Origin: Coffea arabica
Lineage: Eukaryota; Streptophyta; Magnoliopsida; Gentianales; Rubiaceae
Assembly: GCF_036785885.1 (NCBI RefSeq)
Contig: NC_092329.1
Span: forward strand, 3,100,001-3,164,000
Length of the DNA: 64,000 bases
Reading direction: 5' to 3'
This document shows, piece by piece, positions 36,588-49,331 of the stretch; the stretch's first letter is position 1; each line of letters opens with the position of its first letter. The notes beneath the pieces were generated by a model. That model worked only from the letters and a program-made list of their open reading frames with translations, ran no database searches and was not told the origin of the DNA. A program made the position numbers and the translations under genes.

Positions 36588-36946
36588 CTCCCTCTGTCTC
36601 ATTTTGATAGTCCTAGTTTTTTTACACACAATTTAAGAAAAATTAGTTAATTTTATTGGAAAAACAAATTTAGATTACTATTTTCCTAAAATATCCTTAC
36701 ATTAAATAAAGTTGGCTTTTCATATATCAATATGTTTTGAAAAATCTAAATGCATTAAATGGGGTAGGTTATATTCAATACAAACGATCTATATTAAATA
36801 AGGTAGTTTATAGTAATAACAACTTACATTAAATAAGAATATTTTAGAGAAATTAAAAGACAACTACATTCCTCAATTGGAAAGTGGACTACAATTTGGG
36901 ACAGACAAAAAAGAAAAATAGAACTATCAAAGTGGAATGGATGGAG
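36588..36946. mobile_element. Stowaway MITE
   Basis: It begins CTCCCTCTGTCTCATTTTGA, the classic Stowaway terminus, and ends with the inverse tcaaagtggaatggatggag. TA dinucleotides at 36586-36587 and 36947-36948 are the target duplication. It is 359 bp and noncoding. Confidence 0.88.
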
Positions 36947-39013
36947 TATTTTTTTATTAAAAAATTAATTTGAATTAAATTAACAAGTTGATATTTGTTT
37001 AAAAAAATGTAATATTTTGGGACTTAGATTGTCATTTTTCAAAAATTTTGAAAAACAATATTTTAGCAATTGTTATCATTGACACTTAATTGTCTATACT
37101 AACTTTTATGAGCATAAAATTAGTGTCATTAAGAATAACTGAAGTGCTGATAGCAATACTCTATTCAAATGTAAATATTCAGCCTAAGTAATAAAATAAA
37201 TGATAACTAAACAAATAAAATATGAGCTCAATTGATCGTGTTCACACTACATATTCTGTAAGTGGACAATTAGTATATACTAAATTGTATTTCCATTTGT
37301 AGAAAAATAATATGCATTTTATATCTACCAACGAATAAATTACCGATGTTTTAAACAAATCAAACCTAAACTCATGGTGTGATATGTATGTAGTTGTTCA
37401 CAATTATACTTATGCCATCGTCCTTTCTTTCTATTTGCTTTTTAATAGTGCAAATTTCTTTTGATTATATTGGTAAAAAAATATATTTAACAAATTACTC
37501 CAATTTATTTAGAAAATGTTACTAATTTCATTAGAAATTATATAATGTAAAAATGGTTTAATAATTTTTTACTAAACATAAAAAGGAAAAGATATTTGAT
37601 TTTGTTTTACTTTGATTGGAAAAACTTGTGGTAGCAATAACGAAATAGTGATAGGGGTGCAAATTTTGAATCATCAACGTACACTTGATTACGGTAATTT
37701 TTTAATCGATCAAACTAATACATGCCATAAAGTAGTAAAATTTAATCATTTATGAATTGACAATTTTAGCAATTATATACCATTCATCTACAAAAAAATT
37801 ATGATTATTATAAAATGACATTCTATAACAACTTACATACTATTTGCCAATTACAAAAAAATATGCATACAAATCCATAATGTAAATGATACAAAATATA
37901 TTTGAAACTCACGAAACTTAATATATGGATAAATTTACTATAATTTTCAAAGATTATGCAACATAAATACAACTTTAACTTTTAAACTTGTAACCTACAA
38001 AATAAATTTATCAAAAAACATAACATTTATAAATGATACACACATTTATTAAAATGATTAAAACACATAAAATTTATAAATGATACATACAATCATTTAT
38101 TATACATTTACATTACCAGATTACTAACTATAATACTAAGTTTCAATCATTAATAAAAAAATCTTAGCATTATTTTATATAAACTTCCTAATACTTGTTT
38201 CATACAAGTTTCTTTAAGTAAAATAGTAAATTTATGCCACAAACTAGTAAGTTTTGACGATTAACCAAATTTACTATTCTATCAAAAAGATTTACTATTC
38301 ATTTATAAAAACTTACTATTACTTGAACTAAACTTACTATTCATAATACTCTTGGTTAAAAAAGATAAAGCGTGACGTATTTGTACAGGATACAATACAG
38401 GTGGTCATATGGATAGAGACTTATGCAAGCTTTGTGTGCTATATCATATATGCTTAAGGAGACAATTGGACATTTGTCATCGCACACAACCTTGTGATAC
38501 ACACCAGAGTACTCTTGTACTACTAAGTTTTTTTTTTCTTTTTTAGTTTTCAACCCTATCCTTTTACTACATTCCATAGTTAGTCCCATTTGAATTGAAA
38601 TTTTTACCTCATCAGCAAATAATTGATATGTGATCACTAATCACCAACATAAATGGTTAATAAAATGGAACAACCACATCAAAAATGCTACTCAATGTAA
38701 ATATGTATGATGGTAGAGGTGTATGGTGATTGTAAAAGTGTGCGTAGGGTGAATAATAACAGTGAAAATTATCCGATGATAGTATTTAAGTATAGTGGAT
38801 AGCGGTACACAACCACAAGAGCAAGTCGACAAACAACAATAAAACGGAATGTCAGTAATGCCCGTAGCACTCTCCCTGCCGGGGGACACATGTAGTCTAA
38901 AAGTCTGTACCTAGTCTACTAGTCTGTACCTTTCTTCCAGTTGTATTTTTTACTTTTCTAATATTTCACCCTTTGATGGAAAAGTTTGAAGAGTCACAGA
39001 CATGATCATCAGC
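36947..39013. other. Very AT-rich intergenic DNA
   Basis: No gene is visible on either strand. The section at 38190-38350 repeats ttactatt words in both orientations. The whole 35.9-38.35 kb stretch could be a decayed DNA transposon with the Stowaway inside it, but its ends are not defined. Confidence 0.35.
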
Positions 39014-39024
39014 TATATATATAA
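39014..39024 (+). promoter_or_regulatory. Candidate TATA box
   Basis: A tatatatataa run lies about 155 bp before the ATG of the following membrane-protein gene. It suggests that this gene once had, or still has, a promoter. Confidence 0.35.
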
Positions 39025-39176
39025 TTAATCTACTATGCATCCCATCACCAAAACTCTCCTTTTCACTTCGTTGCTCTCCTCATTTCATTTCAGAAACTCT
39101 CTATTCTTTCCCTTTTTATTTCTTTACCTTCATCACCCATTTTAATTTTTTACCTTCATCACCAAATCTCTGCACG

Positions 39177-40153
39177 ATGGACCCAACACATCAATTAGAT
39201 GAATAACAGCAGCATCAACAACTTCCACAACAAGAGCAATATCAGATTAGGCCCAGGCAAAGAGGTTTTTACATGATCATTGGTATCCTTCTTACTTTTC
39301 TGGGTTTCTTTCTGCTTACAAAAAGTAGGTTTGTCCAAACTTTTGTGCCTCCCATTCCAAATCACTTGCTCTCTGCTTCTGCTTCTCGTTGGTTTTCAAA
39401 GTCACGTCCATCAAGCTCTTATACTAAAGTTCAACCCAGTAACTTGTACCAATACCTTCAGCTCAACATGGTGACTGGTATTGTAATGGCTATCACTGCA
39501 CGTATCTCCGCTCTTTTTTCTATTTTGTTCTTAATAGTCTGCTGGCTTAATAGATTCCAAAGAGGACTGGAGAATGCCTTTGCAAGAATCTTGATGAGAA
39601 TTTTGAGCTTCTCACTTTCTATCATAGCTTTTTATATGTCAACCCGCATGGGTACAAGAGCTTTTATGGCTCGTAATCTTTCTACTTCACACACGATCAC
39701 TCTCCTCATGCATGATTTTAATCAAAAGTTTGACCTCTACTTGAAGGTAGGCAAGAAATTCAAAGTCAACTTTTTATTAATCCGTGGACTATAGGCCCAG
39801 TAGGTATTTTTTTCAGTTTCATCTATATGTCTAGCAAGACTCCTCCCAAACCCTGACACTTTCTATCACCTTCATGAGGTGTTATTGGACCTCACATGTC
39901 ATTTGGCTGGTGTCTACTTTGGGAGTAGCACCATTCATTGCTTACATTTGGATTTTGCCTACTCATAATCATTGTCAAAGAGTTAACAAAACCCAAAAGA
40001 CACTTTCCTCAGGCACCTCCCACCCAAAATGCAGCCCAAGACCCTTTGGGTTCCCGACAAAGTTTCCCTAAGACAAGCTACAAAAAACATCTATCATCAA
40101 TATTCGGCAAGAAGGGCAAGAGCACAAATGAATCGCAGGAGGCCAGGCGGTAG
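39177..40153 (+). pseudogene. Degenerate gene for an unrecognised multi-pass membrane protein
   Basis: The ATG at 39177 opens MDPTHQLDE, but codon 10 is TAA (39204-39206), apparently a CAA codon lost inside a glutamine-rich stretch. The same frame then runs to 39792 through QQHQQLPQQEQYQIR and three hydrophobic segments (IIGILLTFLGFFLLT; ARISALFSILFLIVCWL; ILMRILSFSLSIIAFYM). A further hydrophobic piece and a lysine-rich tail ending NESQEARR follow in shifted frames up to 40153. The family is not recognised. Initiation at the internal Met (39273) could still make a 173-aa protein. Confidence 0.5.
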
Positions 40154-42468
40154 TAGATGATGGATTGGGATATGGTATATGAAGGGTTAGGAATATGGTA
40201 GCTTTTTGGGATTAGGTTTCTTTTGCATGTTTACATACCGTTGGTGGATGTATTGAATTTTTGTATTGAATTTTACCACTTAAAAGTTAGAATTCTTCTA
40301 GTTTCAAAAAGGTGTTCATGCAACATGGAAACTAAAAAGCTCAACACATAGTCGAAAGACTGTTGTGTGTTTGTTGCTCTTATGGTAAATTAGTGATAGT
40401 TAACTTGTTTTTTTGAGTTCTCTCATCCCAAGCCCTAAGTGTTGTTTTCCTTATGAGCGACTACCTTCAGCTTGTTTTGGTGTCAAAGGGGGATATTAGA
40501 GTTTCTTTTAAGTATCATAGTTTGGTGTTAAAATTTATTGTTGAATAATGAATAAATATTTTCACACCCTGAGTTTGCAACAATTTCAATCTTTTAAAAC
40601 TTAAATCACTATCATCATCCAAGGTTACAAATTTGAGTAATGATTCCTCAAAGAAACCATGAAATTTTTTTCTTTATTAAAAAGTATATTTTGCTTGTTT
40701 TTGGTTATGTTGCTTTCTTTTAATGCTTCTTAATTAGTCAGATGGATGGCTTAATCTCATATAAACATAGGACGATGCAAAATCAACAATGTGTGTGTCT
40801 CCACAAACAAAGCTAATGCTAGGGCTATGTTATTGGATTAACGATGCTTTAGAGCAACCTATATTCCACCATCTTTATGAATTTGACACATTAAATAATT
40901 AAAATTACGTAGAGTCAACCATGATCAACGGTGATTTGTCACTTTTATCCTTTAAAAATTGGGCATTGCATGTGGACCCAGTGAATTCCGGCCAAAATTT
41001 GTTCGAAAAAGTGAAAAAAGACTAAAGATGATCATTTTTTATTTGTTAGGGACTAAAACTAATTACTTTTGTTCCGAGGGACTAAATTTTCACATCTGTG
41101 ATATGTGAGGGACGATTGGTGCAGTTCTCCCTAGGCTTAAATTTGTCAAAATATGAAAAATCAAAATTTATATAAAAATTTCATTAAACGAATTTGATTT
41201 ATTAATCTTTTCTTCAATAAGGCTATAGTAATCTAGCAATTACAATAAGTAGGGTGATTATTGGTAGTTGTGTTAACAAAATGCAATTAGAAAATTAGAA
41301 TAAAAATTAGTTTTTATTACGAAAAATTGAAAGTTGAAAAATGACAAAAAAATGTTCACAATCAATTGCCACTACTCTAGCTTTGTTTATTGTATAGAAA
41401 TATATAGTATTGATATAGATAATAGTATAGATAAAATACATAACAATAAAGAAATTCATGCAATATATAATGCAAAAGGGTGAGCAGTGATACTTGGTGT
41501 AAACAATTTTTTCGTCATTTTTTGAACTTCTAATTTTACTCTTATAAAAATTATTTTTTGCCCTAATCATCTTTGCTAACATAAGCATTCATAACTATCT
41601 TAAATATTGTAACTATTACATTATCTATTATTTTATTGAAGAAAAATTTATTCATGAGTTGAAGTTTGTCAATGAAAAATTTTTTATAAAATTTATTTGC
41701 GTAGAAGCAAAATTTATATATTCATAAAAAAATAGTAATTATTTTAGATTGTACACACATTATGTGTGCCTTTAACCTTAGTAGGTATAGATATTTTTTG
41801 TAGATTAACTTTATATGCGTTAACAATATACTAATTTTTTACACTAGTAGCTACGGATGTATATCACATGTGTTTGATTGAAATTTTAAATTTGAATTCA
41901 TATTATGTGGCATGATCTAAATCTATTAGTATAAAAAATTGTACACTAACAATGTATAAAAAACCTTAATCATTCTTTATTGTAATTCACTAGTTTTTAA
42001 ATATGAGGTGAGACCTTCAAAAGTTAGAACTTTATGGAATTCTTATTGCCATTCCAACGGGGGTCTTAGCCTTTTCATGGATAATTGACATAAATAATAC
42101 GGATCATATATTTTTTTATAAAGTCTATGTGTAAGGATATTTTGACACTATTAGGTTTAGATGAATCTTTATTCAATTTTTGTAAATGTGATATATTGTT
42201 ACTATGAAAAATATTTAAATTGATAGTTTATGATAGATTTATGCAAATAATACATTTGTTTGTTGAAAATTCACACTTTTAGTATTTTTTTTGCTCTTTC
42301 TATATTATATAGAAAGGAAAACGAAGAACTTCATTGCATCTATTAATAAATAGGATTGGTTTAGTGATTATACTAGTTTTCTTTTTTATATTATTTCCTA
42401 AATCTTTTTCCAACCAAATTTTTTATTCAAATCACTTTTATATTTCATATACAGCACATATTAAAAGA
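40154..42468. other. AT-rich intergenic DNA
   Basis: No gene is supported. About 41819-41962 is a small inverted-repeat relic related to the MITE at 5512-5668 (shared words tttgaatt, gtggcatgatcta/gtgacatgcattta, ctagtgta-like ends). Confidence 0.4.
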
Positions 42469-42480
42469 CTAGGAGGGGAT

Positions 42481-42499
42481 CACCGCGCGATGCGCGGTG
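42481..42499 (-). other. Helitron 3' terminal hairpin
   Basis: The perfect palindrome caccgcgcgatgcgcggtg has an 8-bp stem and a 3-base loop. It lies 8 bases inside the CTAG terminus. It is strikingly GC-rich against its AT-rich surroundings. Confidence 0.85.
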
Positions 42500-43439
42500 T
42501 TAATTTCATCTTGCCCAGATTTTCAAGTGAAGATATCATAAATCGTATGCATTGCATTTAAGTTATTTGGTTATAAAATGATTAAGTTTTTAAATAAGCA
42601 ATGTTGTAACAAAACGTGAGTAAATAAGGGTTTATATCTAACATGGCGTTGAGAAAAAGATCGAAAAGAAAACAATTGAGGTGACTAAAATTGAAGCTCA
42701 TCAGTATGATTTTGCTTCATGTAGAGATGGGACGAAGTGTTGGGGGAAGTAAATGGGAGATTTAAAAATATTAAAAATGAGTAAACACTATTCATTTTTT
42801 CTATTATTCTGTGGAGGATTGATTATCTTTGCTGTTTTTAAATTTACAACAAGCATTAATTTTGATGTTGTTCAATTGTTTCTATATTGTTTATTCAATT
42901 CTTTGCATGTAACATGAAAATCGGAACAACTACGCGACAACTCTAGACAGGAGAATGGAAGTGTGAACATGGTCTGAAGTATGTGTAGACTGAGAATGAA
43001 GAGGGTTCATATTTTTTAAAAAGGATCTTCTGTGCAACAATCTATCTTCGCAATCAATGGAAACGTTCCCTAACTGAAGTTTATTGTTGGGAGAATGAAT
43101 CGAAATAGAAAAAAAAAACCTTACGATTTATATTTATAAAATTGAACTCCTTTTGAAAATTTCAATTGCGCTCATATTCATCACTGTAGGAATTGGGTTC
43201 AAACTTTCCCCAGCAAGCTGACAAATAGAAAGGTGGAATTCTTAGCGTACTTGAGTTTCATGCCACAACAGGCCATTTATATGAAATTAATTACTGATTA
43301 ATTACTGATTATGCAGAAAAAAAGTAGCACCAAGAATAGATGTTAGGTATTTGTAATGTTCTTGCTGCATGCTTAATTTCATTGCAATTCAGTCATATTT
43401 AGCAGGAATGTAGAGTGCGCTTCAACATGAAAGGGCCAA

Positions 43440-44108
43440 AAAAACCTTTAAAGTTACTTTTGTTGCATCATAGATGAATACATGAAAGGGTTCGGACCAC
43501 CTTAAGCAAATGGATCAAAATGCAATCTACTACATAAAAGGATACGCAGAATCACATAAGAAATCTGATAATATCTGATAAGTCAAAAAGGAAATATTTA
43601 CAAGAATAAATCAGCATTTTCTGAAATCTTTTCGTACTTCCTATAACAACATAAGAAAGTTCCAAACAACGTGATATGATAATTCTACCACATTTCCAAA
43701 CAACGTAGTAGAACTATGCTATTAAAAAAAAGGCTTTCTAAATCTAAAACCTAAACAAAGGACCTAAACCTTACAATAGCAACAATTAAGGACCAAAAAT
43801 ACTTTTAAAGTTATTTTTGTTGCATCATAGGTGAATACATGAAAGGGTTTGGACCACCTTAAGCATGCAATCTACTATATAAAAGGACACGTAGAATTAC
43901 ATAAGAATTCTGTTAATATCTGATAAGTCAAAAAGGGCAATATTTACAAGAATAAATCAACTTTTTCTGAAAACTTTTTGTACTTCTTATAACAACACAA
44001 GAAAGTTTTCAAACAATGTGATATGATAATTCTACCACATGTCCAAACAACGTAGCAGATTTAGTAGAATTATGTCAGTGAAAAAAGGGCTTTCTAAATC
44101 TAAAACCT
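43440..44108. repeat. Tandem duplication inside the Helitron, period about 357 bp
   Basis: Copies at about 43440-43752 and 43800-44108 share gttgcatcata, gaatacatgaaaggg, gataagtcaaaaagg and ggctttctaaatctaaaacc. They differ by scattered substitutions and small indels, so this duplication is older than the 454-bp one at 49.2 kb. Confidence 0.8.
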
Positions 44109-44479
44109 GGTTCTTCTATAATCATTATAAAACAACCAATTCTCAAATGTGAGAATTGGCCACAATCTAAAATGCGGGAACAACACTAAAATGAAGTCAC
44201 CAATTCTCAAAAGGGATAAATCACAAAAATTGAGGTCATTAGGTATGAGCGCCTTGATTACTAACTCATACTGCTACTCAGATAGCATTTTGAATATCCA
44301 GTGTTCTTTTTTGACAAGTCTATTTACTGAAAAAATGTTTATCTTTTTTTTTCAGACGGTGATAATTTCCTCTTCCTTCCTACAAAAAGAATGGTAAGAC
44401 AAAAAAAAGTCAAAAGATTTGAGACTTGAGAAACAGAAATCAAAAGAACATTCTTATCAGCCAAAAAGACTTTAAAAAA

Positions 44480-44670
44480 ATTCAAAAGAATATACCTTTA
44501 CAGAACAGAAAAGAATGAAATGTAGGTGCTGCCATCTTTCTTCCTACAAAGGCAATAACATACAAATACAAATCAGATAAAAAGAATATCAGTGATACAA
44601 AATACTTTTCTAAGAGGCAAAAGATCAGAAGAACAAAGGTCTTGTTAATGAAAAAAGAAACCATGAGTCA
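44480..44670 (-). repeat. Helitron internal exon-like repeat, copy 1
   Basis: This stretch is similar to 47830-48020 (aaaagaatatacct, gaatgaaa, tttcttcctacaaagg/tttcatcctgcaaag, aaaatacttt). On the minus strand both start after an AG acceptor and could encode a short tail like KKDGSTYISFFSVL or MKDNNTYLSFSSIL. This shows that the two Helitrons are related. Confidence 0.6.
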
Positions 44671-45797
44671 TTAAATCTAATAAACATAATCCACCAGATC
44701 AACTAAACATAATCCACAAGTTGAAGGATGAGGGACAAATCACAAAAGGGACTATAACTCCAAGCTAAACCTACCCAAATAGTACCTCAAACATAAGCCA
44801 AATATTCCAAAAAAAGAAAGCATAAAATGAGCTTATTTACTTGGAATTGAAATGCGCTAAAATACAATTAAGTACATGATAGAGCAACAGGCCTTCTATA
44901 CATTCTTGTGCTCAGGTACAAAAATATCATAATTGAGAATGTTTCCACCTCTTGAAGCGATATATTCTGATAGCTTGTAACTATTCCACCTCATCATGCA
45001 AGAAAAATATGGAAGAAAGGGTAAAGAGTTCACAAAGAGAACCTGAAAACAAATAAGTAAAATAGATGGTTATTAAACAATTACCCAAAGACAATGAGAA
45101 ATGTAGTAACTGAAAGTAAACCAGCAAATCACACAAATCATAAGTTTGTATAAGGGCTCTCAAAGAAACGGCAAAAAAAAAAAAACAATCTAAGTAAATA
45201 TAAATACAACTCCATGAGAACTATTAAAACTGAGACCAATAAACCAGTAGCAAAGGTATGGAGAGATCACCGCCAACCAAAAGAAGAGAAAAAAAAAGAG
45301 ATCAAAGAAATTAATTGACGTGCAATAAACAAAATTTTCCAGAAAGAGAGCCCCAAATTGCAGGATACCTTAAAGCTGTCCTTGGGAGAAAAATGATCAA
45401 ATTTTATTCCATACGAAAGAAAACCCTATAATGATTATTTTTCATCTCTAATATAATATGCGCTCAAAAAAGGAGGATGGGGGCAACAAATAAATATGGT
45501 TAGAACGAAACTTTAGATCCATAACTTTTCTAACAAAAAAATAGTTGAGACCAGTATGAACAATATTGGATTTTCTCATATTATAGTTGAAGGAAGAAAT
45601 GAGAAAAAAAAAACACCATATTATCACAGCCAAATAACCCAAAAAAATGAAAGGGCAAGAAACTAACTGTAATTCCTCCTCCAGCGGCCTTCCTTGTGTT
45701 TTTTTACCTGAGATAATCACACAAAAATTCTATAAGAACAAAATAATCATAGTAAAAAAAGTCATGAGAAAAATAAATATCATGTGAGATTTCTTAC

Positions 45798-45860
45798 CTG
45801 GCGGGTTTTGTAGAGATTTGAGGATACCAGATAATAAAATGCAAACTTTAAACTCGCATC
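45798..45860 (-). other. Exon-like segment of unknown origin following the ADK exons
   Basis: A 63-nt open segment, bounded by CAG before it and GTAAGA after it, encodes DASLKFAFYYLVSSNLYKTR plus Q. Joined in phase 0 after the last ADK exon, it would replace the next expected ADK sequence. I do not recognise the donor gene. Confidence 0.4.
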
Positions 45861-46123
45861 CTGAAACAAACATGAAATTGATTAGAGAATAAAGAAAATC
45901 AGTCAAAATAAAGGAAAGTTTTAAAACTAAAAAATGGCGAGCTCAGCGGAGAGAAAATAAATCAGATAAGAAAGATCTCCAAGGTAATTATGTCCCAATA
46001 AAGAGAAAAATAAATGAGAGAAAATAGAAATTTTTCTATGTAGAGAGAGGGAAAAATCATAGGTTTATGAGGAAAAGGGATGAGGATCAGAAATGGAAAA
46101 AGAAAAACCAAATAGATTAGCTA

Positions 46124-46901
<778 letters not shown>

Positions 46902-46929
46902 CTAAACACAAATGGAACAGGGAGAGTAT

Positions 46930-47345
46930 AATTTGATGTTATTCAAGGTACAGTGGATTTCTGTTGATTATAAAACAAAGTAAAACTGAACTAAATATAC
47001 GGAATACCAAGATTAGGTTCAAAGATAGCAAATGTGACCAATAATATTGTAATTGAAATAACAAAGCTAGTTTATACATTATGCATAAGAGAAGCAGATG
47101 AATCAAATGCGTGACATTACATTTACACCAGCACTATAATTTGATGTTATTCAAGGTACTATGGATTTCTGTTGATTATAAAATAGAGTAAAACTGAACT
47201 AAATATACAGAATACCAAGATTAGGTTCAAAGAGCAAATGTGACCCATAATCTTGTAACTGAAATAACAAAGCTAGTCTATACATTATGCATAAGAGAAG
47301 CAGATAAATCAGATGTGTGACATTACATTTACACCAGTTTGCGAC
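46930..47345. repeat. Tandem duplication in the intron before the ADK exons, period 208 bp
   Basis: Copies starting at 46930 and 47138 share aatttgatgttattcaaggt, ggatttctgttgattataaa and gcataagagaagcagat. Both lie between the Helitron 5' region and the first captured ADK exon. Confidence 0.85.
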
Positions 47346-47851
47346 CAATCTTCGAGGTTCTCCTATCTCAGGATAAGAAAGAGAAAAAAAGAAAAAAAAG
47401 AGAGAATAAAAGGTGGGTTTTGGGTGTCATTTTTTCGAATAATCTTTAAAAGAGGGGGAAAATGAAGAAAAAAGAGAGAATAGAAGCGGTGTGCTATTAG
47501 TCTGTTTCTTTTCTTTTTTTTTCAGAGAAAAAAATGGAGGAAATCCATGGAAGGAATGGAGGAGGTCAATCATACTCTCGGATGAGACAAAAGGAATAGG
47601 GGGTTCTGGAAAAAGAGGATGAGGAGACTGGTAGAACAATCAAGAGAAAGGTGAGAAAGGAGACTCAACAATGAGCAGCTATTTCTCCTCCCAACTTAAG
47701 CACGTGCAGTCCTTGTGAGTGACGACCATCCTCCAACCAATAAAACACAGCCACATCAACACAATCACCATTCATCTTAACAAATTCATTCATGCTTTTA
47801 CTAAATAGGTAGAAAAAAGTAAGACTTAAAAAACTTTAAAAGAATATACCT

Positions 47852-49331
47852 CTAGAGAATAGAAGAGAATGAAAGATAGGTATTGTTATCTTTCATCCTG
47901 CAAAGACAATAAAATAAAAACACAAAATCAAATAAACCAAAAATTGGCAACACAAAAATACTTTCCTGAGAGACAAACATATAAAGAAAAAGGAAAATCT
48001 TCTTTTAATTGAGAAATTGAATTAGAAAACCAAATGAGAAAACAACTTAGAAATATGCTCTCTATTTAAAACGTTACTATGAAGCTTTGGTCTGCCTATG
48101 TTCAATTTTTTTGGTTTCGTCATGTCTACCTAGAAATTGCTAAGCATCAGCTGTGTTGCATAGAAACACGGCGGAGTCAACAATAATCTAGTTCATATTT
48201 TGTCTCATGCAGAAATGGAGATATTCTATGGAATCAACAAACTCAATAAGATCCATACAAAATTCTGATTTTAGGTCCATGTAAACTTTCTTGCTTTCCA
48301 GTTTTACCTACTACAAACAAATTAATAGTTTTGGCATTTTGTAAAACACTTGATTTCGTATAAATATCATTTTGCATTATTACAGAAATTTAGGATAAAA
48401 AAAAAAGGGAAGAAAACAAGAAATCCTGTATACAAAAGACACAAAAAGCTAGACATCCATAAAATACTCAAATGACTACAAATTCTAGTAACATTATATC
48501 AACTTTGATGTTTCAAACGTTTAGGAAACATGCCACAACCTAATCTTTTGAAGGCCAACTAATCCATGATAACCAATATCGAAACTTACACCTAATAGGT
48601 TATAAGCATAAATAAATCAACAATTCAAGGGAAAATAAAAAAATTTTTACAAAAAGAGAGAGCAAAAAACCTGTAATCTGACAAAATCGAAGATAACCTC
48701 TTCTGCAAGGGAAAAAAATGCAAGATGATGTTTAGGGTACAAATGGCAATGAAATAGATACAGTCAAATATTCATTTACTATAACCTACCCAAAAAGTAT
48801 ATATATATTCACTTACTATTACATACAAAAGGCTGGAACATAATGCTTCACTACATAACCTAGAGTATTTCGAAAAAGAATTGAAGAATTTTCCCAAACT
48901 TTTGACTTGAAATATTAAAAAAAACATAAATTAGGAAAAAAAAGAAACCAGGAAAAATTTCTTATAACGGCATTGGATCGGGAAAAGTTCCAAAAAAAAT
49001 TTCTCAAATTTGTTAAATCCAAAATTGAGATACAAATATAGCAAGAGAAAAAAGAATACCAGGCAAAAGAAAGGGGGGAAAAAGAGCAAAACCAACCACG
49101 TGTTTTAGAACATAGTTTTAAAAAAAGGGAAAAAAATCTTACAGAGTCTCACAAGAATGTTGGAAGAGATTCCAAAATTGTCACCTGCAATATCACAAAT
49201 AAATACGAATTAGATTAGATCAGGCAACTAAACCTAAAAAGAAAAATAGAAGGCTAGAGAAAATCAGGGAGGGAAAGAAAAAAATACCAACCATCTGTTT
49301 TGGTCCTGAATCTCCTGATGTTGCCGGCCAT
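47852..49331 (-). other. Possible small spliced ORF inside the second Helitron
   Basis: Four segments with plausible splice sites (49292-49331, 49153-49184, 48671-48702 and 47852-47897) would join in frame into about 49 codons, beginning MAGNIRRFRTKTDGDNFG and ending DNNTYLSFSSIL with a TAG stop. A CT-rich leader precedes the ATG. The family is not recognised. It could be a captured gene fragment or a chance join. Confidence 0.3.

Noticed and set aside
43440..44108. A CRISPR-like or satellite array
   Set aside because: There are only two long diverged copies with no spacers, in plant DNA. They are simple tandem duplications.
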